From Oopsacas minuta (taxonomy: Eukaryota > Porifera > Hexactinellida > Lyssacinosida > Leucopsacidae): a stretch of 64,000 nt of DNA. A program made the translations under genes and the position numbers. Position 1 is the first letter of the stretch; every line of letters begins with the position of its first letter. This document shows, piece after piece, positions 36,001 to 45,194 of the stretch. Under the pieces are notes generated by a model. It was not told where the DNA came from, made no database searches, and saw only the letters and a program-made list of their open reading frames with translations. Location: positions 1,079,349 to 1,143,348 of the forward strand of contig JAKMXF010000343.1 in the NCBI GenBank assembly GCA_024704765.1, given 5' to 3'.

Positions 36001-36540
36001 ATCATATCAAAATGCAAAATCAGGGTATGAGAAGTTGGGTATGTATTATAAATTGGCTATCTTGATATTACTATAATTGCAACGATTATCGATTTGTAAG
36101 TGAATATTGACATAAAAGGGTAATCCATGGTTTCAACTGCAACTCAAGAACTAGCCAATATTATCATGACAATTTTTTGATATTTTGTAAGCAAATATAT
36201 TTCGAATATTTCATAATTGAACTTGGAAATCAAAGATCAATATTTTGCGTTCAATAGCTTGACATTTCTAGATAAATCATCCTATTTGGAGATCACAGGA
36301 CGTATTTTGACCTGAATATTTTCCAGATGTGGAATGTGTGATTCATCAAATCATTTATGTGATTGATCAGAGCATATTTGTCAAACCTGATGATCGCTTC
36401 AGTATATTTGCTAATAGCAAGATATATCGACATGGAATTAGCAACAATGCGCATTATTTATCCCTGGTCCAGAAAATCATTGTACTTTCAAGTCCTTGTA
36501 TTACATAGTTCAGGATATATGTTTATACGTTCGGAATTGA
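36001..36540. repeat. Dispersed repeat, single-arm relative of the foldback at 58108
   Basis: 36120-36540 aligns in direct orientation with 56585-56965; landmarks are AACTCAAGAACTAGCCAA, TTTTGATA, GACCTGAA, CCTGGTCCA and TCCTTGTATTACAT. The first 120 bp (CAGGGTATGAGAAGTTGGGTAT) matches the right arm of the foldback at 58540-58700. The 68-codon open frame inside (36363-36569) is part of the repeat and not a gene. Confidence 0.75.
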
Positions 36541-37145
36541 TTGAAGAAACTAGAAGAACCCAGGGCTAATTATTTTGAGCATGGACAATTTTCAGTCTTG
36601 GATGAAAATTCAAACGAATGACGAAATTATAACGTCATTTTCACCTTTCGGATTTTCGAAAATCACATTATTAGCTATTGCTCAACCAATATAAATTGTA
36701 GATGGTTGAAATTTGAATCATAGGTACTCCACAATATGCCAAATATCATGATGTCATCACATTGAACAATTGCAAACTCATTATGAAATTATTGCGTTAT
36801 TATGACTGTATAAAATAGTTTACCAAAAAAAGCCACTTATGAGCCCCAGTAAAACTACAGAAGGCTATTATATGGAATTTGGATGGACTATGGAGAATAA
36901 AAATTAACCCTGAAGCACGTAGTCCCAAGTATATCCCATTACGTTGCGATTCATAAGCCCTGACAAATCTAGCTGTTTCATACTTAGGCTAATACAAGGG
37001 ACAACGCTCGAGGATACTTCTGCCCATCGTGCAGCGAGCTTGCAACGAAGCGGACCAGTCTACGTAATTTGAATAAATAAACATTATACACTAAGTAGAA
37101 TTACTTTTGGAAAGGTAAATCGCAGCTGATTCCTTTGAAGGCGTA

Positions 37146-38451
37146 CCGAGTGTTCAATAAATTCGCGGAAAAATATGTTTCCACTACAGTGAACTGACAA
37201 GTTGCTATAATAAATGTTCAAAAGACTCCCCATTAGCATCAATACACCTTTGACAGCGATGTAACCACATGTCAAATAGCTTAAAATAGCTACTTACTGG
37301 TATATACTCAACTGCCTCTAAAAACGCAGCGATTAGCTCAGATTCTGATTCAAAACGTCTGCCTTTTAGTTGTCTTTTTAGATTCTGGAACAACCAAAAG
37401 TCACAAGGGGAAAGATCTGGGCTATAAGGTGGATGTTCAATCACTTCTAAGCCTGATTGCCTAAGAGACTCTTTGCTACTTCTGGCTGTGTGTGTGCTGG
37501 AGCATTATCATGATGAAATTTCATCCCACGGATCCCAGACTTTGGTCTCAACGTCTCCACTGCTTGGAACACTTTAGGAAGGCAACACTCGGTATACCAA
37601 GCTGCAGTAACTGTATGCTTCGCTGAAAGCATCACAAATTCAAGAAGTCCTCTCGTGGTGAAGAAAATTGCGAGCATTCGCTTGTTGACCGCCATGAATC
37701 GTTTGGGAATTGGGTCCGATACCTCATCTTCAAAGATCCATTTAGAGCTCTGTTGCTTCGTTTGCATGTCATAGAAGTAGACCCAAGTTTCATCACCCGT
37801 TATTACTTCTGAATGCCGCCGAGAATCTGCTTTCGAGTACTTTAGTAACATAGAACGACAAAATTGGATCCGACGATTTTTCTGCTCCAAAGTTAGCAAA
37901 TGTGGGACTTACTTGGAACAAACCCTTCTTAGACCAAGGTGTTGGCGTAGGATTGTTTCTATTGTTCCCGATGATACTGATGCATCGTGAAATAACTGAC
38001 GGATAGTAATTTGTCTGTCCTCTCCTACCAGTTCTTCCACCTTGGTGATACTTTCATCGGTGGCCGCCGTAATCGGGCGTCCGGTTCGAACATCATCATC
38101 CAAGCACATGCAACCCAAACGAAATCGGCTGCGCCACTTGTAAATGCTTGTTTTGGTTGGAGGCTGTTCTCCAAAAACAGAAAACATCTCAGTGATGCAC
38201 TCCATAGCGTTTATTCCACGTTTATAGTTGTAAAACATTATGGTACGAAAATCCCTATTATTCAAATTCTCCATTGAAAATTCAAAATTTGAAATGACTT
38301 GACTAAATTGAGTGTAACAGAAAAAGTACACTACTTAGAATGTTGAAATTTTATCTACTATTCATTCGTTAGCTATACTACTTATGGTAAATTAACATTA
38401 ACGCTACTAAATGAACTTCATATAGGTTCCGCGAACTTATTAAACACTCGG
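37146..38451 (-). mobile_element. Mariner element (DD34D), 1.31 kb, second subfamily
   Basis: TIRs start CCGAGTGTTCAATAAATTCG at 37146, and inward from 38451 read CCGAGTGTTTAATAAGTTCG. TA is intact on both sides (37144-37145 and 38452-38453). The TIRs differ from those of the mariner at 33748, so this is a separate subfamily. It lies in the 16 kb DIP2 intron. Confidence 0.95.
37205..38274 (-). pseudogene. Mariner transposase (DD34D), two lesions
   Basis: From ATG 38274 the protein runs MENLNNRDFRTIMFYNYKRG through both helix-turn-helix units (GRPITAATDESI is the linker) to LGLRRVCSK. There TAA replaces the codon expected for Trp before VPHLLTLEQKNRR (near 37909). The catalytic part then continues with EVITGDETWVYFYDMQTKQQ (first Asp), then FHHDNAPAHT (second Asp) and, after a frameshift near 37485, HPPYSPDLSPCDFWLFQNLK (third Asp). 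The C-terminus CQRCIDANGESFEHLL ends at TAG 37205-37207. All three catalytic Asp are retained, and only one stop and one frameshift are visible, so it is younger than its neighbour at 33748. Confidence 0.92.
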
Positions 38452-38454
38452 TAT

Positions 38455-38565
38455 AGGCAGATACGCCTTCCATACGTAGGCGTACCAACAGATATGCCTT
38501 ACATAAGCAGATATACCAGCCCGATATGCATTCCATAAGTAGGAGTACCGACCCGGTATGCCAAA
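38455..38565. repeat. Degenerate ~32 bp tandem repeat next to the mariner
   Basis: Three diverged units of about 32 bp (AGATACGCCTTCCATACG, AGATATGCCTTACATAAG, GATATGCATTCCATAAG and followers). The following GACCCGGTATGCCAAAACG resembles GGTCCGATACGCCAAAACG near 3801, so the tail is a dispersed sequence. Confidence 0.6.
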
Positions 38566-39356
38566 ACGCCCTGAGAAGAATCGTGTTCAGAAAAATGCGG
38601 TTGGAATTAGGGAGGTCTACTTTGATGAGGATGTTTAAACAATTCAAAAAGCTGGCAATTAAGTTGAATTTCGTCATTGGTTTAAATCTTCCTGCAATAC
38701 CCTCATATGCCAAAATCAGTTATGGGGTTTCCAATTTCTGCACTCAATTCTGGGTATACAGACAAAGCGCGTAATAGCCATGAGTCACAGAGGGCGAAGA
38801 GGAATGATCGACAGCGATAAGAAATTCTGCACAGACGGGTTCGATCCGGGAATGCTAAATTTGTGTCGGGATATTAAAAGCACATAAAGAAAAGCAATAA
38901 ACAAACGTAAACTATGTATTAAATAAAAATATTGTTGGAGGAATCTGACCGAAATTTCAAGGTTAGAAATGGGGGTTCGTTATAAAAGAGTGGCTGGAAT
39001 TCAGAATACTAGTGGAAAGAAATAACTGAAGAGTAAGGGTGAAGGGGAAATATATAAATTTTAACCATAACTATGAGTTTTGAAAATTAATTCAATCATT
39101 ATATAAGGTGTTATAATTTCAGTACAGCCAACAATCTCAGAAGTCTTAAGGTTAGCTGTATTGTACAATTAAATATACGCATAGTCTAAGGGCAATGAGT
39201 CGCTCAGGATAGATCAATAAGTCAAAAACCATCACAATATTTAGAAAAGCTAGCAAAATTACAATGTATTACGTATTGCTGAAATGAAATCCCAGGCATG
39301 CAATATATTTCTCCATGTCATCTAAATAAAGATATAAAATATGCTAAAAAGCCAAC

Positions 39357-39771
39357 CTAGGGGGATCGACGGCCAAGACAGTAGCAGTAATATCTTCTCT
39401 ATTATGTCTTCTGCCAGCAGAAAGTATGAGTCCTTCCATACTTCCGCAAACAAATACAAGTCCACCAGCACCAATAAACCCCAGTAAACCTGACCTAACA
39501 TAAGTACCGGTACCAATGGGATTTTGACCTGAATCCAATAGACGTATCTGGAAAATATTTTCTGACTTTCCTTTAAGTCCCCAATATTCAGATCCGCAGG
39601 TTAAAGAGCTTACACAAAGTTCGCCAATCTCATCAGTTCTACATAGAACTTGTGGTCCAGCAATCTTGACTACTGCAACTCTCGCACCGGGGACAACCTG
39701 GCCTACATCTTGAAGAGTTAATGAAGTGTACGAGCCTTCTTCTTCAACTCTTACAATACCATAACTCAGCC
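39357..39771 (-). CDS. DIP2: DIP2, internal exon in the first ligase-like domain
   Basis: A 415 nt exon. The acceptor TTATCTTCTAG precedes 39771 and the donor is CCTAG/GTTGGC at 39357/39356. The first two bases (GG) complete a codon begun in an upstream exon, probably Gly before LSYGIVRV; the last two (AG) join the A of the exon at 23292. Motifs: TLQDVGQVVPGARVAVVKIA, LCRTDEIGELCVSSLTCGSE, YVRSGLLGFIGAGGLVFVCG, GRRHNREDITATVLAVDPP. These are highly conserved DIP2 sequences around the end of the first ANL N-domain and its hinge. The open frame extends further 5' into intron sequence but loses family similarity there. No earlier DIP2 exon was found up to 64000. Confidence 0.93.
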
Positions 39772-41391
39772 CTAGAAGATAATGAACTTGACAATAAAAG
39801 AATGATAGTCGAAAAGTTCGCAAAATAAACAAAACTATCCATTCATATTTACATTTTCGGAGGTTGTTTCCCAACCCAAAAGATAAACTCTTGGGATATA
39901 GTGCCTACTCAAATATCCATTGTGTCGGTCACAATTAACCACTTAAGCGATATATTTTGAAGGAATTCATATCAAGCTAACGCGGCAATAAAATGAATCC
40001 AACTTGTATTAAGATATAGGTGATAAGTGAAAATTCCTAGTCTTACAAGTGGACACTCAGTCGTAGAAATGAACACCATTTGTCCATAGCAAGAATGTCT
40101 CAGAAATGTGACAAATTCCATAATAAAAATGTTTCCCATCACTATTGAGTGACCCTTTTTCGGACGACGATATGCTAGCTGGGTCAAAAACACGAATATT
40201 AGATCCCTAACTTGTTATTCGACTCAATTTGGCTAAAATTGTTATGTCCCAATGTACATTCCCAATCCAAAGTTTTCGTACACCTTAAAAGGCCATTGAA
40301 AAAATAGTACAATCCCAAGTAAAATATTTAGTAGTACTGATTTTTATTTATATGAGATATTGTATTTTGATTTCAGATTCCTATTTTGCTAATTAGAAAA
40401 GACCATTGTATAACTATCCACCAAAAATAGCTACATCTAAGATTGATAATTATCAATCATTTGCCATCAAGTACCACTTGTTTCTATCTTATACCATGGT
40501 TGCAAATTGAAAAAGGTGGTACATAGTGACACTTGATGATAAGTTTCAAACAAATCAATATATTGTCTGAAAGTTTCTTGAATAGTGAAATTAACTTTTC
40601 AAGAAACTTTCAGACTATATATTGATTTGTCACGATTCTCAAACCAAAAGTGCCATAATTCATACAATGTGAGTGTTTGTATGAGAGTTTGAAGTTCGTG
40701 CATCGAATTTAGTAAAATAAAATTGAAAAAATAAATGGACGATATAATAAATAAAGATTAGAGCTATGTATTTACTCTATATTCATAAAGGCAACAATAA
40801 ATCTGCATATGAGAAAGTTGAAAATGCGAAATTCGGATTCAGCATACTTGATTACCCCCTAAATTTCTATTGAGAGCAAGTCTCTAAGCATATTTCGAGA
40901 TTTCAACCAGTGTTAAATAGATACCTTATACATGCACAATCAATGAAGTCACAATACGTATGTTTAACAGAGCACCACAGGCGGGATGATTTTGCCTCGG
41001 GGGCTAGAGCTGGCCCACAGGCGGGGATTGCTGACGCCTGATCTAAGAAATCAGATTTGAAATTCTCCGAAAAATGCAATTCAATATAAAAGGAGAGAGC
41101 AATTTTATGATTTTAGAAGTAAATTCTAGTGGGTGGCAAATATGATGAATATATTCAAATTGAATTTAACAGTATTCTAGTATCAATAGTGGGAAAAATA
41201 CAAGCGGAACTCCGGTATTTACCCCTTTTAAAAATTGATTCCCTGAATTTGCCGCTTGCAGTGAATTCTGATAAATTTCTAACAAAATGAAGAATAATTT
41301 TTGGCATATTTCCACCCACATTCACCAAAAATAAGTCTCTATTAATAATTTATAGTGAAATCGGTCTCGGCGGAATTCATCTTGATTTTCT
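39772..41391. other. No gene; dispersed repeats and a hairpin
   Basis: Presumed DIP2 intron. It carries a GCAAGAATGTCTC module (about 40089), a 32 bp-arm hairpin (40551-40629), and an inverted copy of the dispersed ~85 bp repeat (about 40836-40935, with TTGATTACCCCC). A 73-codon open frame at 39972-40193 falls within this repeat-rich sequence and has no motif. Confidence 0.55.
40551..40629. other. Hairpin with 32 bp arms
   Basis: CAAATCAATATATTGTCTGA and the following 12 bases (40551-40582) pair with 40598-40629 with one or two differences, around a 15 bp loop. Its size would suit a small foldback element or a folded RNA, but nothing shows transcription apart from its position in a likely DIP2 intron. 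Confidence 0.8.
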
Positions 41392-41557
41392 CACGGGTCT
41401 CTCAGAAAATCATATTGATCGAAAAAACGAGGTCCTTGAGATTTTTCATGATTCTTGTGTAGAATTTTGCGTAGAATCCGATTCTGTTGCCAAAAAAAAT
41501 ATTTCTCACACAAATTTTTGAGTTATTTTATATTTTTTTGTAAAAAAAAAATTTTTT
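41392..41557. repeat. Left TIR of element A
   Basis: Near-identical to the reverse complement of 44062-44227. It contains ACGAGGTCCTTGAGATTTTT and GTAGAATCCGATTCTGTTG, and ends in T/A-rich runs (TTTTTTTGTAAAAAAA) present in both arms. Confidence 0.92.
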
Positions 41558-41664
41558 TAGTTCCCATTTTTATATGTTGTCGGGTTGCTAATTTATCATA
41601 TTAGAATCATCGTTATCACTCATACATTGAATATAATACATCCATCAGTCACATATAGAATAAA

Positions 41665-43659
41665 TTAAGTACTTATATAATTAACGAAATTAATTTCCTT
41701 GACAGCATTTAGTAGGTTTTCGCCGTAATTTTCTAGAGACTCGCTACATTGATAATTTCTCCAAACTTTGATGAATCGAGAATGAGCTGATTCAGCTGCC
41801 TGCTCTGAAACGGCGCCCAATCCCATACCAACTGGAAGGAATTTGGTGATAAATGGGATAACATGTCTGCACACTATATGGACTTTTGTTGAACAATTCA
41901 GCCCAGTTAATTTGAATGCTTCTTCAAATTGAAATATCGCCAGTTTGTAATCACCTTGTATCTTTTGCCCAAAACATGTCCTCACTACCTCTGAAAATCG
42001 CTTTAAAGCAATGCTGGATGAGTTGCTAATTGGAAAACCAATCTGCTCAACCATCAATGTAATTTTCCGCATTGCATTACCTTCAAATGCGCCTCCATGA
42101 TAAGAACTTCGAGATATGTTATTGTGCTTCAGTAATAATTCATGTGTAACTAACTCTTCTTCAGACATTGTAGCCACGATCGCATTGTACAACTTCTGAC
42201 CAACCCCTAACAAAAGATGTAACTCGGGAATATTGAACATCTGCATGTAGTCAACCATCCATACACCAAGAGCCTCCATATCTTCTACACCATCACAGTC
42301 AATCGCATGATTCTTTGAGTCGGAGTTATATTCTTCACACAATTTTTGGTACATCTCTGCATGATGTGCTGATGATCTTGATTTGAATTCGACATGATCC
42401 AATCCACTTTTAGCATCCCATACACACCAAATGCATGGGTAACGTCCAAGCATAATACCCAGACAGAGAGCAGCGGCTTTGAGATCAAAGGTAAAAGATA
42501 CGTTGTACTCATGAATAAACTTTTGAATTTCCGGGGCATTCAGTATTATAGAAAAATTGTAATTATTTTCAGGAGCACTTGATACCCATAAGAAGATTAG
42601 ATTTCGCACAGAATTTTCCAGTTGTAGACACATGACAAGCTTAGTGAACCCACAACCATAATCAAGGCCAAGCTTAAAATTGAAACTGTAAACTGAAGAT
42701 TCTCCGCTAATGTTGTAGACTTTTTCTATCAGTTTGTCGATGTTGCAACAGCGTACGACCCAAGTCTTTCTGATATCAGAGGAATACTTCTCTTTGCTCC
42801 ATTCCAGATCTAATTGGACGCATTCGAATATATCATCACAATATTGTTTCCGTTCGTCGTAATAGTCCTTCATTGATGGACAGGCCACGCCAGCATCCCT
42901 TATTACTTTGGTTACAGCTTTTAGTTGCTTGTTACTCATTGCTCCGCCAGTGCATTTTATCTGTGCGATGTCAGAGAAATCCATTTTGGGCATTTTGTGT
43001 TGAGGTAACTGGTCCAAATTACCAGGAAGCATATGAATTGGATGGCCTCCCGATGGTCTAGGTAACGTTATACGCGAGTCCTCACTTGCACTGCGGAATT
43101 TTCGTAAGATTTCGGAACATACGACAGGTTCAATAGAACGTTTTCGTGCTAAAAAAAATTGGCTATTATTTACCAAAGAAGTTTTTGAGCAAGTATGCGG
43201 AAATCCGGGACTTATTGTGTTTAAACACTTACTACAAAGGTTAAGAACCTTTTTGGGAGAGTTGATCGCAGGACGTCCAGGTTTTTCGTGGAGAATTTGC
43301 AAAGAAGCACGATTTCTAGGTCCAAATCTCGAACTTTCCATGCACATTACACAGGTATTGACTGAACTACACGTATTCAAGCGAGTATTTCGTATAATTG
43401 GCCAATTGAATCGAACAGGAATTTCCCTTGAAGTATCATCATGCATTGATCGATTAACCAAATAGAGCTTGCAAGTATTGCACAAAACATTTGGCCGATT
43501 ATCGTCCATCGGATCGATTGGCTCGAAAAACTTCGAATATTGCTCACCCAAATGAGTAGAAATAAGGCTATTGTTTTTAATAGTTATCTTCCCAACTTTA
43601 ATACAACACCAACGACAAATTTTGTCTTTTGCAGACTCGTGCTTACTCATAAATACCAA
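41665..43659 (-). CDS. 664-aa zinc-cluster DLK-family protein, putative transposase of element A
   Basis: I do not recognise a named family. The frame is complete: ATG 43659, stop at 41665-41667. Residues 1-160 hold paired cysteines (C15, C18/C19; C60, C63; C103, C106; C142, C145; H155/C157), suggesting zinc clusters. MSNKQLKAVTKVIRDAGV (241-258) may be a DNA-binding helix pair. Shared with the degenerate genes at 19090-20790, 49621-51283 and 62227-63908 are: LGLDYGCGFTKLVMCL (D333); FTFDLKAAALCLGI (D392) followed by YPCIWCVWD (C409, C412); PELHLLLGVGQKLY (H481); YHGGAFEGN (520-528); KVHIVCRHVIPF; and VSEQAAESAHSRF (E619, E623, H626). Asp in a hydrophobic strand, then Asp-Leu-Lys, then a late Glu is the layout of RNase H-like DDE transposases. 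I therefore propose D333/D392/E619 or E623 as the active site (inference). An alternative is a domesticated or accessory protein. Its flanking TIRs argue that it is the element's own transposase. Confidence 0.82.
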   Translation of the reverse strand: MVFMSKHESAKDKICRWCCIKVGKITIKNNSLISTHLGEQYSKFFEPIDPMDDNRPNVLCNTCKLYLVNRSMHDDTSREIPVRFNWPIIRNTRLNTCSSVNTCVMCMESSRFGPRNRASLQILHEKPGRPAINSPKKVLNLCSKCLNTISPGFPHTCSKTSLVNNSQFFLARKRSIEPVVCSEILRKFRSASEDSRITLPRPSGGHPIHMLPGNLDQLPQHKMPKMDFSDIAQIKCTGGAMSNKQLKAVTKVIRDAGVACPSMKDYYDERKQYCDDIFECVQLDLEWSKEKYSSDIRKTWVVRCCNIDKLIEKVYNISGESSVYSFNFKLGLDYGCGFTKLVMCLQLENSVRNLIFLWVSSAPENNYNFSIILNAPEIQKFIHEYNVSFTFDLKAAALCLGIMLGRYPCIWCVWDAKSGLDHVEFKSRSSAHHAEMYQKLCEEYNSDSKNHAIDCDGVEDMEALGVWMVDYMQMFNIPELHLLLGVGQKLYNAIVATMSEEELVTHELLLKHNNISRSSYHGGAFEGNAMRKITLMVEQIGFPISNSSSIALKRFSEVVRTCFGQKIQGDYKLAIFQFEEAFKLTGLNCSTKVHIVCRHVIPFITKFLPVGMGLGAVSEQAAESAHSRFIKVWRNYQCSESLENYGENLLNAVKEINFVNYIST

Positions 43660-44061
43660 CAGTAGAAATAGATATCAGAACAATTATGTATCAGAAAAAT
43701 TATATAGAAAATGAGTACAAGCATTCTTTAAATAGTTTTTCTATGCAAACAGATATTCGTTAAACACCTTTAATTACTAATTATCACTGAATGGAAACTA
43801 CTTAAAAGTATTCAAAGGACTCGATTAGGTGATTAATGACGTGCAATCAAACTATTGTTACTATTGTTAAACTATTCGAACCTGATACCATACAGAAAAA
43901 TGAATGACATAATAGAATAGAATAAAACCGAAATACTATTGAAAATTCTAAGTGCATGCAAATGTAATCAACAATGTCTAAGCATATCATAATAATATCT
44001 GATTGCCAATGGTGATGCATCTGCCATCGCTGTCATGATGAGAATCTAAAATATTCAAATT

Positions 44062-44227
44062 GTAAAAAATTATTTTTTTACAAAAAAATAAATTTATCGA
44101 AAAAATTTGTGTGGGAAATATTTTTTTGACAACAGAATCGGATTCTACGCAAAATTCTACACAAGAATCATGAAAAATCTCAAGGACCTCGTTTTTTCGA
44201 TCAATATGATTTGCTGAGAGACCCGTG
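44062..44227. repeat. Right TIR of element A
   Basis: Inverted partner of 41392-41557. A 104-codon open frame across it (43987-44301, minus) is only the translation of the repeat. Confidence 0.92.
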
Positions 44228-45194
44228 AATTCTTTGGAAAATAGTAGAGACTTCAGAGACTTCGTCTTGGCATTTTCTATTAACCAAATACAACAAAACA
44301 CTTTCCTATGTATGTAGTATCATGCATATTGTTACTCATATCATAATAACTAATATTCAAATCGGGGGAGAGGGGAATCCCAGGGCCCCCCCTCTGTATG
44401 AAACCCTGCTTTAATAGAAATTCCTACTTCTAAGTTACAAGGTCTGAATTTCAAGAATGAAACTTGTTTAATTTGATAAACCGCAGAACAAAAATTACGA
44501 TCACCAGAATCATGCCAATAAATATCACCATTATAACGAATGCTCTTGTCATTCGGATTATAATTCTGCATTTTGTATTTCTATATTTTAGATATGCTGA
44601 ATCTAATGAGATAATTGAATTAATGATCTTAGATTGCAAAATTTAGTCTATTTCAAAATCTAAGCCCACTATTATAATTCGCGAAGAATGCAATTTAGCT
44701 AAAAGACGCACCTTCAGCTAGTTTTTTCAAATTTCCATTCCAAAAGACCCTCGTTCCAACCTAATTTGATTAATTCATGTAAAACTTTCCATGAATTATG
44801 AATTTTTTAAATAAATTACTCGACTAACTAAATACAACATCACAAAATATATGTATGTAGCACACACGTGAGAAATCCAAATACCGTATTTCCCTGCCTA
44901 TCCCAATAAACTACATAGTGAAATCTAGAGAAAATGAATAGATGGGATAAAAGTATATTTTTATGATTACTAATCATAATATTCAGAATTTGCCGTAAAC
45001 TTGATATTTTAATGTTTTCCAGTGATAATCATATAGTCTAAGGCGGCTGTAAAGATTTGGATCGCTATCTATATAATGTATGGAATATTTTCGATTTAGT
45101 GCCGGAAACTCGGGAATATGCATTGACATCTCATAGCAATAATTTAGGGCATGTTAGTAGCCTTCTCGCTATATATTCTTTTCAAACTTTAGTA
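44228..45194. other. No gene recognised; possible orphan transposon ends
   Basis: A poly-G/C patch near 44365-44395 followed by GTATGAAACCCTG looks like one end of a hAT-type MITE, and ACCGTATTTCCCTGCC (44883) like one end of the MITE type at 33006. No partners were found. No coding features. Confidence 0.5.

Larger units (their letters stand above)
41392..44227 (-). mobile_element. Intact long-TIR transposon encoding a 664-aa DLK-family protein (element A)
   Basis: The termini CACGGGTCTCTCAG (left, 41392) and its complement CTGAGAGACCCGTG (right, ending 44227) open inverted repeats. These match over about 125 bp with only four differences and more loosely to about 165 bp. One uninterrupted ORF occupies the interior, leaving a 560 bp 5' and 270 bp 3' non-coding region including the TIRs. 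The flanks are GATTTTCT on the left and AATTCTTT on the right; I see no clean target duplication. The arms are the best preserved of any coding element here after the Tc1 at 53939. Confidence 0.88.

Noticed and set aside
41392-44227. Clear target duplication around the 664-aa ORF element
   Set aside because: ATTTTCT and ATTCTTT on the two sides look similar, but neither a 3 bp nor a longer exact direct repeat abuts the termini.
43987-44301. 104-codon minus-strand open frame upstream of the 664-aa ORF, as an extra gene or N-terminal extension
   Set aside because: It is the translation of the terminal inverted repeat and is separated from the ORF by stops.
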